From positions 1-64,000 of the forward strand of contig NZ_QOHK01000009.1 of NCBI RefSeq assembly GCF_003319175.1: 64,000 nt of DNA, written 5' to 3'. The notes beneath the pieces were generated by a model. The model did not search any database. It saw only the letters and a program-made list of their open reading frames with translations, and was not told the origin of the DNA. Positions 1 to 13,203 of this stretch are shown here, in pieces. The position numbers were made by a program, and so were the translations under genes. The DNA is from Blastococcus sp. TF02-8 (GTDB lineage Bacteria; Actinomycetota; Actinomycetes; Mycobacteriales; Geodermatophilaceae). The first letter of the stretch is position 1. Each line of letters begins with the position of its first letter.

Positions 1-1151
1 TGGAGCACGCGCAGTTGTTGACCACCGTCCTGCCCGGGACCTTCGCCCGCCTGCGTGCAGGTGAGCTGGACTGGCCGCGGGCGCGGGCGATCGCCGCGGA
101 GGTCGCGGCCACCGGCGCGCAGACCGATCCGGCGGTGATCGCCGCCACCGAGGGCGCGGTGCTGCCGCGTGCCGGTGAGTTGTCGGTGCGCAGTCTGCGG
201 GAAGCGGTCCGCGCGGAGCTGCTGGCCCGCGACGCCGCCGCGGCTGACCGGCGGCGGGAGCTGAGGGCCCGCGGCGCGGATGTGAGCGTGCGGCCGGTGG
301 GTGACGGGATGAGCGAGTTCCGGGCGCTGATGCCGCACGACGACGCCCGCGCCTGCCGCGACCGGGTCGACCAGCACGCCCGCGCCGCCAAGGACGCCGG
401 TGACACCCGTCCGATCGGGATGCTGCGCGCCGGTGCTGCGGCTGATCTGCTGCTGCGCCCCTGGCAGCAGCAGCCGCCGGTCACCGCCCACCTCACGGTC
501 GTCGCCCCGCTGAATGCACTGACGGCCGACGCGTTCACCCCGCCAGGCACCACCTCGCCGAGCGGCGAGGTGGACGGCGAACCGATCACCGCCGCCCACC
601 TGCGCGAGCTCCTCACCCGCCTGGACGCCCTGGGCCTACGAGCTCCGGCCGGCGGCAGCCTGGAGATCGCGATCACCGACCGCACCGGCAAGCTGCTGGC
701 CGCTTCCGGTCGTTCGGAGGTCGAGCGCCTCGCTCGACGCGGGTGCCTCGAGCACGCGGACGCCCCCTGCGCCTGCCCGGTCCTCGACAAGCCCGACCCG
801 GTGGACCGCTACCGGCCCTCCGCGTCCCTGTACCGCTTCATCAAGGCCCGCGACCGCACCTGCCGGCATCCCGGCTGCACCGTGCGCGCCGGGTGGGCCG
901 ACCTCGACCACGTCATCGCCCACGCCGACGGCGGCGAGACCTCCTGCGACAACCTGTGCTGCCTGTGCCGGCGCCACCACCGGCTGAAGACCTTCGCCCC
1001 CGGCTGGACCCACACGATGAGTGATGACGGCGTGCTCACCGTCATCACCCCCTCCGGCGTCACCCGGATCAGCCGACCACCGGGCTACCGCGTGCTCACC
1101 GAACCACCGCAACCGCCACCGGACCCGGCCGACGACCCACCACCGTTCTGA
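1..1151 (+). CDS. DUF222 / 13E12-repeat family HNH endonuclease-like protein (5' truncated by window edge)
   Basis: The reading frame is open from the window edge (first whole codon at 3), so the TTG at 15 is not a convincing start and the N-terminus lies outside. What remains is the C-terminal part of a DUF222 protein followed by an HNH domain at about 840-1000: two Cys/His pairs (CRHPGC and CCLCRRHH) flank DLDHVIAHADGG, the metal-binding core of HNH nucleases. This family is amplified in actinobacterial genomes (mycobacterial 13E12 repeats) and is usually interpreted as selfish or mobile-associated. No biological role can be assigned here. It lies 68 bp upstream of trpB, where a trpC or trpE neighbour might be expected. 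It ends with a proline-rich tail. Confidence 0.85.
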   Translation, partial: EHAQLLTTVLPGTFARLRAGELDWPRARAIAAEVAATGAQTDPAVIAATEGAVLPRAGELSVRSLREAVRAELLARDAAAADRRRELRARGADVSVRPVGDGMSEFRALMPHDDARACRDRVDQHARAAKDAGDTRPIGMLRAGAAADLLLRPWQQQPPVTAHLTVVAPLNALTADAFTPPGTTSPSGEVDGEPITAAHLRELLTRLDALGLRAPAGGSLEIAITDRTGKLLAASGRSEVERLARRGCLEHADAPCACPVLDKPDPVDRYRPSASLYRFIKARDRTCRHPGCTVRAGWADLDHVIAHADGGETSCDNLCCLCRRHHRLKTFAPGWTHTMSDDGVLTVITPSGVTRISRPPGYRVLTEPPQPPPDPADDPPPF

Positions 1152-1219
1152 CACCGATCGCGTGACGTGGCGGTGACCCCTGCGTCGGTGTCGGGGCGGA
1201 GCGCGCGACACTGGACGGC

Positions 1220-2565
<1,346 letters not shown>

Positions 2566-2569
<4 letters not shown>

Positions 2570-3366
2570 GCATCCTCGCCGAGCGCATCGGCGCCGCCAA
2601 GGCCGAGGGACGGGCGGCGCTCATCGGCTACCTGCCCGTCGGGTACCCCGACGTCGACACCTCGATCGAGGCGATGGTGGCCATGGTCGAGGCCGGCTGC
2701 GACGCGATCGAGATCGGCGTGCCCTACAGCGACCCGGGCATCGACGGTCCCGTCATCCAGGAGGCGGTCGACGTCGCCGTGCGGGCGGGTGTCGGCATCC
2801 CCGATGTCCTGCGGGCCGTGCGCGCGGTCGCCCACGCCGGTGCCGTCCCCGTCGTCATGACCTACTGGAACCCGATCGAGCGCTACGGGGTCGAGCGGTT
2901 CGCCACCGACCTCGCCGCCGCCGGCGGCGCCGGCCTGATCACCCCGGACCTCATCCCCGAGGAGGCCGGCGAGTGGATCGCCGCCAGCGACCGGGCCGGC
3001 CTGGACCGGGTCTTCCTGGTGGCACCCTCCTCGACCGACGCGCGGCTGCGCTCGACGACCGAGGCCAGCCGGGGCTTCGTGTACGTCGCCTCCACCATGG
3101 GCGTCACCGGCGCCCGTGACACGGTCAGCGACGCTGCACGGACACTCGTGGCCCGTACCCGCCAGGCGCGGCCGGACATCGCGTTGTGCGTGGGCCTCGG
3201 CGTCTCGAACGGCGACCAGGCCGCCGAGATCGCCGCCTTCGCCGACGGCGTCATCGTCGGCTCCGCCTACGTGCGCGAGATGCTCGAGGGGCGGGGCGCC
3301 GAGGGCGTCCGCGCCCTCACCGCGGACCTCGCCGAGGGCGTGCGCCGGGCGGGGGTGCCGGCGTGA
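2566..3366 (+). CDS. trpA: Tryptophan synthase alpha chain
   Basis: The product (266 aa) cleaves indole-3-glycerol phosphate to indole and glyceraldehyde 3-phosphate and passes indole to TrpB. The catalytic pair is present at the classical positions, Glu49 ([11 protein letters not shown]) and Asp60. The phosphate-binding C-terminal segment GLGVSN and GSAYV is also present. An open frame extends far upstream of this point, but the GTG at 2566 overlapping the trpB stop (GTGA) gives a protein that begins exactly like the family, so it was chosen. Its own stop overlaps the lgt start by 4 bp. Confidence 0.96.
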
Positions 3367-4304
3367 CCGTCCTCGCCGCCATCCCCAGCCCCACCCAGGG
3401 CGTCTGGGAGCTCGGCCCGTTCCCGCTGCGCGCCTACGCGCTCTGCATCGTCGCGGGGATCATCGCCGCGATCTGGCTCACCGAGCGGCGCTGGATCGCC
3501 CGTGGCGGAGCGCCCGGCGACGTCCTGGACATCGCCGTCTGGGCCGTTCCGTTCGGCATCGTCGGAGGTCGGATCTACCACGTGATCTCCAGCCCCCGCG
3601 CCTACTTCGGCGAGGATGGCGACCCGCTGCGCGCCTTCGCCATCTGGGAGGGCGGCCTGGGCATCTGGGGCGCGATCGCCCTGGGCGCAGTGGGGGCGTG
3701 GATCGCCTGCCGGCGCCGGGGCATCCCGCTCCCGGCCTTCGCCGACGCCCTCGCCCCCGGGCTGCTGGTCGCCCAGGCCATCGGCCGGCTGGGCAACTGG
3801 TTCAACAACGAGCTGTACGGCCGGGCGACCGACCTGCCCTGGGCACTGAAGATCTACGACTGGGACGGCGGCCGTGCGGTCACCGGCGCGGACGGCCAGC
3901 CGGTGCTGCTGGGCACCTTCCATCCCACGTTCCTCTACGAGCTGCTGTGGAACCTCGCCGCGGCGGCCCTGGTCATCTGGGCCGACCGCCGCTTCCGGTT
4001 GGGCCACGGCCGGGCGTTCGCGCTGTACGTCGCGGCCTACTGCACCGGCCGGCTCTGGATCGAGCTGCTGCGCAGCGACCCCGCGGAGACGTTCTTCGGG
4101 ATCCGCCTCAACGTGTTCACCGCGGTGATCGTGGGGCTGCTGGCGGTGGCCTACCTGGTCTGGCAGCGCGGCCGCCCCCGCGAGGTGGTGGACCGCTCCG
4201 CGGTGGCCGAGCAGCGACGGGTCGAGGGCGCTCGGCGCACGCGCGCGGTGGCCGCCCCCGCCCCCGTACGTGGGGATGATCACGAGGAGACCCCGCCGTC
4301 CTGA
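3363..4304 (+). CDS. lgt: Prolipoprotein diacylglyceryl transferase
   Basis: This integral membrane enzyme (313 aa) transfers diacylglycerol from phosphatidylglycerol to the lipobox cysteine of prolipoproteins, the first step of lipoprotein maturation. The Lgt signature GRLGNWFNNELYG is at 141-153, with the essential arginine at 142, and GGRIYHV lies at 68-74. About seven hydrophobic segments are visible. The charged C-terminal tail (after about 270) is longer than in Gram-negative Lgt, as is usual in actinobacteria. The GTG start at 3363 overlaps the trpA stop. Substrates in this window include the LivJ and CapA-like lipoproteins. Confidence 0.95.
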   Translation: MTVLAAIPSPTQGVWELGPFPLRAYALCIVAGIIAAIWLTERRWIARGGAPGDVLDIAVWAVPFGIVGGRIYHVISSPRAYFGEDGDPLRAFAIWEGGLGIWGAIALGAVGAWIACRRRGIPLPAFADALAPGLLVAQAIGRLGNWFNNELYGRATDLPWALKIYDWDGGRAVTGADGQPVLLGTFHPTFLYELLWNLAAAALVIWADRRFRLGHGRAFALYVAAYCTGRLWIELLRSDPAETFFGIRLNVFTAVIVGLLAVAYLVWQRGRPREVVDRSAVAEQRRVEGARRTRAVAAPAPVRGDDHEETPPS

Positions 4305-4660
4305 CCGTGGGGGAAGACCCCTGGTCCGGACACCGTTCGCGTCGTTCCGGCCACTCTCGCGTGGCGTGGCTTCCGTCATGTCAGGAGCGTGTTACGGCTG
4401 TGTACCCTTCCGACTGACTCGCCAGCGATCCTGGCCGGGTCGTAGTGTCGGAACCGGGCCAGCGTCGCCCCGCGGACGACGGCTCAGCGGCACCATCCGC
4501 CGGGCTCGCACGCGCACGTTCGGCCGGTGATCTGCGTCCGGCCGCCACGGGCGCTCCGCAGTGCCGCCTTCTCCGCCGCCTTCGACCTCCGGCCGGGCCC
4601 ACGCCCTCCGTCCGCCCCTCACCCCGAGGGGACGACGGTGCGCCGACGACGGGAGTGACT
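4305..4660 (+). promoter_or_regulatory. Long intergenic leader upstream of gltB
   Basis: This is the only gap longer than 300 bp. It has no convincing gene; short frames here have no family resemblance. Two hexamers of the -10 type are visible, TACCCT at 4403-4408 and TAGTGT at 4443-4448, neither with a consensus -35. GTTAC at 4391 followed by GTAC at 4402 resembles the half-sites of GlnR boxes, which is only suggestive. Depending on the promoter used, gltB would have a 200-250 nt leader. A GGGAG ribosome binding site lies at 4651-4655. Confidence 0.4.
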
Positions 4661-7600
4661 GTGACCGACCTTCCCGCCCCCGCCACCGACGGCGCCTCGC
4701 GCCGCCGCGGTTCGGCTGTCCCGTTCTCCGCCGTGCCCGCAGCGCACGGCCTCTACGACCCGGCCAACGACAAGGACGCCTGTGGCGTGGCCTTCGTGGC
4801 CGACGCCCGTGGCCGGCGCAGCCGCCGCATCGTGCAGGCCGGTCTCACCGCGCTGCACAACCTGGACCACCGCGGCGCCGCGGGCGCCGAGCCCAACTCC
4901 GGTGACGGCGCCGGCATCCTGACCCAGGTGCCCGACGGGCTGCTGCGCGCCGGCGTCGACTTCGACCTGCCGCCCCTGGGCGAGTACGCCGTCGGCATCG
5001 CCTTCCTGCCGGCCGACGCCGACGAGCGGGCCGCCCGCTACGAGGACGTCGCCCGGCTCGCCGAGGAGGAGGGCCTCACGGTCCTCGGCTGGCGCGACGT
5101 CCCGATCGACCCGGACGGCGCCGACCTCGGCCCCACCGCCCGGGCGGTCATGCCGCACTTCGCGCAGCTGTTCGTCGCCGAGACGATGGGCGCCCGGGCC
5201 GACGAGTCCGCCTTCGGCGGCAGCGTGGAGTGCCACGGCGTCACCCGCCTGGAGCGGCGCTCCTTCGTGCTGCGCAAGCGGGCCGAGCGCGCCGCCGTCG
5301 ACGCCGGCAGCTCGCTGTACATCGCGTCGCTGTCCTCGCGCACCATCACGTACAAGGGCATGCTGACCACCGACCAGCTGCCCCTGTTCTTCCCCGACCT
5401 GCGCGACGAGCGCTACGAGTCGGCGATCGCGCTGGTGCACAGCCGGTTCTCGACCAACACGTTCCCGAGCTGGCCCCTGGCCCACCCGTTCCGCTTCATC
5501 GCGCACAACGGCGAGATCAACACCATCAAGGGCAACCGCAACCGCATGCGGGCCCGCGAGGCCAAGCTCGCCACCGAGATGTTCGACGGCCCCGCGGGTC
5601 CGGCGTCCGAGCTCGGCCTGGAGCGGATCTTCCCGGTGACCGCCGGCGACTTCAGCGACTCGGCGACCTTCGACGAGGTGCTCGAGCTGCTGCACCTGTC
5701 CGGCCGCTCGCTGCCGCACGCGGTGCTGATGATGATCCCGGAGGCGTGGGAGAACCACGACGAGATGGACCCGGCCCGCCGGGCCTTCTACCGGTTCCAC
5801 TCCTCGATCATGGAGCCGTGGGACGGGCCGGCCGCGGTCTGCTTCACCGACGGCACGCTCATCGGCGCCGTCCTCGACCGCAACGGCCTGCGCCCCGGCC
5901 GCTGGTGGCACACCAAGGACGACCTGGTCGTCATGGCCAGCGAGGTCGGCGTCCTCGACATCCCGGCCGCCGACATCGTCGCCAAGGGCCGGCTGCAGCC
6001 GGGCCGCATGTTCCTCGTCGACACCGCCTCCGGGCGGATCGTCTCCGACGAGGAGGTCAAGGGCGCCCTGGCCGCCGAGCACCCCTACGACGACTGGCTG
6101 CACGCCGGCCTGGTCCACCTGCCTTCGCTGCCCGAGCGCCGCCGGTCGCGGCCCAGCCACGAGTCCGTGGTCCGCCGGCAGCTGCTCTTCGGCTACACCG
6201 AGGAGGACCTGCGCCTGCTCGTCACGCCGATGGCGGCCACCGCCGCCGAGCCGATCGGCTCGATGGGCACCGACACCCCGATCGCGGCGCTGTCGGACCG
6301 CTCCCGGCTGCTCTACGACTACTTCGGTCAGCTGTTCGCCCAGGTGACGAACCCGCCGCTGGACGCGATCCGCGAGGAGCTCGTCACCAGCCTGGGCCGC
6401 ACCTTCGGCCCCGAGCAGAACCTGCTGACGGCGTCCCCGGCGTCCTGCCGGCAGGTGCACCTGCCGTTCCCGGTGATCGACAACGACGAGCTGGCCAAGA
6501 TCCTGCACATCGACGACGACGGCGACCTGCCCGGTTTCGCCGCCGTCCGGATCACCGGTCACTTCGACGTCAACGGCGGCGGGACGGCGCTGGCCGAGGC
6601 CGTGGAGCAGCTGCGGACGAAGGTCTCCAAGGCCATCGCCGCGGGCGCCCGGATCATCGTGCTGTCCGACCGCGACTGCGACGAGCAGCGCGCGCCCATC
6701 CCGTCGCTGCTCATGACCGCGGCGGTCCACCACCACCTGGTGCGGGAGAAGACCCGCATGGAGGTCGGCCTGGTCGTCGAGTCCGGCGACTGCCGCGAGG
6801 TGCACCACGTCGCGCTGCTGCTCGGCTACGGCGCGGCCGCGGTGAACCCGTACCTGGCGTTCGAGTCGATCGAGGACCTCATCCGCGACGGCGAGCTGAC
6901 CGGCATCGAGCCGGCGCAGGCCGTGCGCAACGTGGTCAAGGCGCTCGGCAAGGGCGTCCTCAAGGTCATGAGCAAGATGGGCATCAGCACCGTCGGCTCG
7001 TACACGATGGCGCAGATCTTCGAGGCGGTCGGCCTGTCGAAGGAGGTCGTCGACGAGTACTTCACCGGCACGTCGGCGCCCCTGGGCGGGGTCGGCATCG
7101 ACGTGCTGGCCGAGGAGGTGGCGCTGCGCCACCGCCGCGCCTACCCGGAGAACCCGACCGAGCGGGCGCACCGCCGGCTGGAGACCGGTGGCGAGTACCA
7201 GTGGCGCCGCGAGGGCGAGGTGCACCTCTTCAACCCCGAGACGGTGTTCCTGCTCCAGCACGCCACCCGGTCGCGGCAGTACGAGGTCTTCGAGAAGTAC
7301 ACGCAGACCGTCGACAAGCTGTCCGAGGACGCCGCCACCCTGCGCGGACTGTTCACGTTGAGGACCGGTGTGCGCCCGCCGGTGCCCATCGACGAGGTCG
7401 AGCCGGTCAGCGAGATCGTCAAGCGGTTCAACACCGGCGCGATGAGCTACGGCTCCATCTCGCAGGAGGCCCACGAGACCCTCGCCATCGCGATGAACCG
7501 GCTCGGCGGCCGCTCCAACACCGGTGAGGGCGGCGAGGACCCCGACCGCTTCACGCCCGACCCGAACGGCGACCTGCGCCGCTCGGCGATCAAGCAGGTC

Positions 7601-9326
7601 GCCTCCGGCCGGTTCGGCGTCACCAGCGAGTACCTGGTCAACGCCGACGACATCCAGATCAAGATGGCGCAGGGCGCCAAGCCCGGCGAGGGCGGCCAGC
7701 TGCCCGGCGGCAAGGTCTACCCGTGGGTGGCCCGGACCCGGCACTCGACGCCGGGCGTCGGCCTGATCAGCCCGCCGCCGCACCACGACATCTACTCGAT
7801 CGAGGACCTCAAGCAGCTCATCCACGACCTCAAGAACGCGAACAACGAGGCGCGGGTGCACGTCAAGCTGGTCGCCGAGGTCGGTGTCGGCACGGTCGCG
7901 GCGGGGGTCAGCAAGGCGCACGCCGACGTCGTCCTGATCTCCGGGTTCGACGGCGGCACCGGTGCCGCCCCGCTGACCTCGCTGAAGCACGCCGGCTCCC
8001 CGTGGGAGCTGGGGCTGGCCGAGACCCAGCAGACGCTGCTGGCCAACGGCCTGCGCGACCGCATCACCGTGCAGGTCGACGGGCAGATGAAGACCGGCCG
8101 CGACGTCATCGTCGCCGCGCTGCTGGGCGCCGAGGAGTTCGGTTTCGCGACCGCTCCGCTGGTGGTCTCCGGGTGCGTGATGATGCGCGTCTGCCACCTC
8201 GACACCTGCCCGGTGGGCGTGGCCACCCAGAACCCGGAGCTGCGCAAGCGGTTCACCGGGCGCCCGGAGTTCGTCGTCACCTTCTTCGAGTTCCTGGCCG
8301 AGCAGGTGCGGCACTACCTGGCCGAGCTGGGCTTCCGCTCGATCGACGAGGCCGTCGGCCACGCCGAGCTGCTGGACACCCGCAAGGCCGTCGGCCACTG
8401 GAAGGCGCAGGGCCTGGACCTCTCGCCGGTCCTCGTCGTGCCGGAGCTGCCGGAGAACACCCCGCTGCGCCGCGTCCGCGGGCAGGACCACGGTCTCGAC
8501 GTCGCGCTGGACCAGACCCTCATCCAGCTGTGCGAAGGCGCGCTGCTCGACGCGCGGCCGGTCAGCCTCGAGCTGCCGGTGCGCAACGTCAACCGCACCG
8601 TCGGCACGATGCTCGGCTCGATGGTGACCCGCCGGTTCGGGGGAGAGGGGCTGCCCGACGGCACGATCGACCTCACCTTCGGTGGGTCGGCCGGGCAGTC
8701 GTTCGGCGCCTTCGTGCCCCGCGGCATCACCATGCGGCTGTTCGGCGACGCCAACGACTACGTCGGCAAGGGCCTGTCGGGCGGCCGGATCGTCGTCCGC
8801 CCGTCGCGGGAGTCGCCGTTCCTGGCCGAGGACAACGTCATCGCCGGCAACGTGATCGGGTACGGCGCCACGGGCGGTGAGATCTTCCTGCGCGGCCGGG
8901 TCGGCGAGCGGTTCTGCGTGCGCAACTCCGGTGCGCTCGCCGTCGTCGAGGGCGTGGGCGACCACGCGCTGGAGTACATGACCGGCGGCCGGGCGGTCAT
9001 CCTCGGCCCGACCGGCCGGAACATCGCGGCCGGCATGTCCGGCGGGATCGGCTACGTGCTCGACCTCGCCCGGCACCGGGTCAACACCGAGATGGTCGAC
9101 GTCGAGCCGTTGGACGGCGAGCAGGCCCAGTGGCTGCGCGACGTCCTGGTGCGCTACGCCGCCGACACCGAGTCGACCGTGGCGCAGGCGCTGCTGGCCG
9201 ACTGGGGCCGCTGGTCGGAGCAGTTCAGCGTGATCATGCCGCGCGACTACCGGCGGGCCATGGAGGCCCGGCGGATGGCCGAGGCCAACGGCACCGACGT
9301 GGACCTGGCAGTGATGGAGGCAGCTC

Positions 9327-9334
<8 letters not shown>
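4661..9334 (+). CDS. gltB: Glutamate synthase (NADPH) large subunit
   Basis: The large GOGAT subunit (1557 aa) hydrolyses glutamine and channels ammonia to 2-oxoglutarate, giving two glutamates. Domains in order are a class II amidotransferase whose nucleophile is Cys41 (KDACGVAF, exposed after removal of a 40-residue propeptide), a central domain, the FMN-binding synthase domain, and a C-terminal GXGXG beta-helix. The 3Fe-4S cysteines lie in [12 protein letters not shown], encoded near 8175-8210. The frame is open from 4445, but the GTG at 4661 sits 5 nt after GGGAG (4651-4655) and gives a normal propeptide. GTG 4655 is a less likely alternative. The end overlaps gltD by 8 bp. Confidence 0.96.
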
Positions 9335-10817
<1,483 letters not shown>

Positions 10818-10905
10818 CCGGCCGGGCCCGGATCCCTACCGGTCGGTAACCCCGACACGCGGGATGCGGGCCCGGGCCGCTCCGCCGACGAGTTCGTCGT
10901 GGCAC

Positions 10906-10911
10906 TAGCGT
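10906..10911 (+). promoter_or_regulatory. Predicted -10 hexamer (TAGCGT) of leaderless pyk
   Basis: TAGCGT fits TANNNT and ends 7 nt before the pyk ATG. There is no Shine-Dalgarno sequence in between, so the transcript probably begins at or next to the start codon. Confidence 0.5.
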
Positions 10912-10918
10912 TATCGCC

Positions 10919-12334
10919 ATGTCCCGCCGCGCGAAGATCGTCTGCACCCTGGGTCCGGCCACCGGCTCCGCCGAACAGGTCACGGCCCTGGTCGAGTCGG
11001 GGATGGACGTCGCCCGCCTCAACTTCTCCCACGGCTCGCACGAGGACCACGCGGAGAACTACCGCCTCGTCCGCGAGGCCTCCGACCGGATCGGGCACGC
11101 CGTCGCCGTCCTGGCCGACCTGCAGGGCCCCAAGATCCGTCTCGGCACCTTCGCCGACGGGCCGGTCGTCTGGGAGACCGGCAGCCAGGTCTGCATCACC
11201 GTGGAGGACGTCGCCGGCACCGCCGAACGGGTCTCCACCACCTACAAGAACCTCGCCAACGACGTGCGGGTCGGCGACCGGCTCCTGGTCGACGACGGCA
11301 ACCTCTCCCTGAGCGTCGTCGGCGTCGAGGGCCCCGACGTGTTCTGCCTGGTCGTCGAGGGCGGCACGGTCTCCAACAACAAGGGGCTGTCGCTGCCCGG
11401 CGTCGCGGTGAGCGTGCCGGCGCTGTCGGACAAGGACGAGCGCGACCTGCGGTTCGCCCTGCACCTGGGTGTGGACTTCGTGGCGCTGTCGTTCGTGCGC
11501 TCGCCGACCGACGTGGCGCTGGTCCGCGACATCATGCGGCAGGAGGACATCCACGTCCCCGTCATCGCCAAGCTGGAGAAGCCCGAGGCGGTCCGCAACC
11601 TCGATGCGATCGTCGAGGCGTTCGACGGGATCATGGTCGCCCGCGGCGACCTCGGCGTGGAGCTGCCGCTGGAGCAGGTCCCGCTGGTGCAGAAGCGCGC
11701 CATCCAGGCCGCCCGCGAGCGGAGCAAGCCGGTCATCGTCGCCACCCAGATGCTCGAGTCGATGATCACCAACTCGCGCCCGACGCGGGCCGAGGCATCC
11801 GACGTCGCCAACGCCGTCCTCGACGGGGCCGACGCGGTGATGCTCTCCGGCGAGACGTCGGTCGGCGCCTACCCGATCGCGGCGGTGCGCACGATGGACC
11901 GCATCATCGACGCCGTCGAGAGCGACCACCTGTGGGTCCCCGAGGTCGTCCGCCGCTCGCGGTCCCGCTCGGGCGCCATCGTCCGGGCCGCCCGTGACAT
12001 CGGCGAGTCGCTGGACGTCAAGGCGCTGGCCACCTTCACCCAGACCGGCGAGACCACCCGCCGCCTGGCGGCGCTGCACCCGCGGCAGCCGCTGCTGGCC
12101 TTCACCGTCGACGCCCGGGTGCGCAGCCAGCTGGCACTCTCCTGGGGCGTCGAGACCTTCCTCGTGCCCTCGGTCGAGCACACCGACGACATGGTCGACC
12201 AGGTCGACTTCTCGCTGCTGTCCATCGGCCGGCTCGAGGTGGGCGACCGCGTCGTCGTCGTGGCCGGCAGCCCGCCGAACACCGTCGGGTCGACGAACCT
12301 GATCCGGGTGCACGAGGTGGGTACCGACTCGTGA
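10919..12334 (+). CDS. pyk: Pyruvate kinase
   Basis: The product (471 aa) converts phosphoenolpyruvate and ADP to pyruvate and ATP, the last step of glycolysis. It begins with the family N-terminus (KIVCTLGPAT). The active-site signature GIMVARGDLGVELP starts near residue 237, and the catalytic lysine is in IAKLEKPEA just before it. Length is typical. Transcription is probably separate from gltBD, from a hexamer 7 nt upstream of the ATG. The stop overlaps the thioesterase GTG by 4 bp. Confidence 0.97.
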   Translation: MSRRAKIVCTLGPATGSAEQVTALVESGMDVARLNFSHGSHEDHAENYRLVREASDRIGHAVAVLADLQGPKIRLGTFADGPVVWETGSQVCITVEDVAGTAERVSTTYKNLANDVRVGDRLLVDDGNLSLSVVGVEGPDVFCLVVEGGTVSNNKGLSLPGVAVSVPALSDKDERDLRFALHLGVDFVALSFVRSPTDVALVRDIMRQEDIHVPVIAKLEKPEAVRNLDAIVEAFDGIMVARGDLGVELPLEQVPLVQKRAIQAARERSKPVIVATQMLESMITNSRPTRAEASDVANAVLDGADAVMLSGETSVGAYPIAAVRTMDRIIDAVESDHLWVPEVVRRSRSRSGAIVRAARDIGESLDVKALATFTQTGETTRRLAALHPRQPLLAFTVDARVRSQLALSWGVETFLVPSVEHTDDMVDQVDFSLLSIGRLEVGDRVVVVAGSPPNTVGSTNLIRVHEVGTDS

Positions 12335-13203
12335 CCGGCGGACGCGGGGACAGCCAGGCGGCCGCGCTCCTCTCCGTGCTCGACCTCGAGGAGCGCGACG
12401 CCGACGTGTTCGTCGGCAAGACGCCGTCGACCGAGCGGCAGCGGATCTTCGGCGGCCAGGTGGCCGGTCAGGCGCTTGTCGCCGCCGGGCGGACCGTGGC
12501 GGAGGACCGGGGCGTGCACTCGCTGCACGCCTACTTCCTGCGCCCGGGCGACCCCTTCGCCGAGATCCGCTACGCGGTGGACCGCATCCGCGACGGCCGC
12601 TCCTTCACCACCCGCCGGGTGGTCGCCTGGCAGGAGCGCAAGGGGGAGGAGGTCGCGATCTTCGCGCTGACCGCCGACTTCCACGCGGGGGAGAAGGCCG
12701 TGGCCGAGCACAGCACGCCGATGCCCGACGTCCCGTCGCCCGAGGAGTCCCTCGGCACCGACGAGATCGTGGCCCGGCACGGCGACAAGGCGTCGTTCAT
12801 GGCGGCGATGGCGCGCGTGGTCGAGCAGCGCTTCATGGACGACCCGTTCGCCGCGCCGCCGAAGTCCCCGCCGCACACCCAGAGCCGCTCCTGGGTGCGC
12901 GTGGCCGGGGACCTCGGGGACGACGCGGCCGTGCACGCGGCGGCGCTGACCTTCGTGAGCGACCTGTCGCTGCTGTCGGCGGGTTTCGCCCGGCTCGGCG
13001 GCGGATGGCCGGACTTCGCCGGGGCGAGCCTGGACCACGCCGTCTGGTTCCACCAGCCGGTGCGGGCCGACCAGTGGCTGCTCTACGAGACCGACAGCCC
13101 GGCGGCCTCGGCGGGCCGTGCGCTCTGCTTCGGCACGATCTGGTCGGCCGACGGCACGCACGTCGCGACCGTGGCGCAGGAAGGTCTCATCCGCGCGGTG
13201 TGA
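12331..13203 (+). CDS. tesB: Acyl-CoA thioesterase II (TesB family)
   Basis: The product (290 aa) is a double-hotdog thioesterase that hydrolyses acyl-CoA to free fatty acid and CoA. Recognisable family segments are RIFGGQVAGQAL (about 36-47), HSLHAYFLRPGD, RDGRSFTTRRV and, in the second hotdog, SLDHAVWFHQP with the catalytic aspartate. It is translationally coupled to pyk through GTGA, an arrangement I also recall in mycobacteria. Substrate chain length cannot be read from the sequence. Its last 17 bp overlap the 3' end of the opposing decarboxylase gene. Confidence 0.92.
   Translation: MTGGRGDSQAAALLSVLDLEERDADVFVGKTPSTERQRIFGGQVAGQALVAAGRTVAEDRGVHSLHAYFLRPGDPFAEIRYAVDRIRDGRSFTTRRVVAWQERKGEEVAIFALTADFHAGEKAVAEHSTPMPDVPSPEESLGTDEIVARHGDKASFMAAMARVVEQRFMDDPFAAPPKSPPHTQSRSWVRVAGDLGDDAAVHAAALTFVSDLSLLSAGFARLGGGWPDFAGASLDHAVWFHQPVRADQWLLYETDSPAASAGRALCFGTIWSADGTHVATVAQEGLIRAV

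Noticed and set aside
4270-4530. Short frame between lgt and gltB containing two cysteines (ACYGC), considered as a leader peptide
   Set aside because: No ribosome binding site at its internal ATG, no recognisable leader pattern, and it runs on without a compact end. Amino-acid control of gltB by cysteine would be odd.
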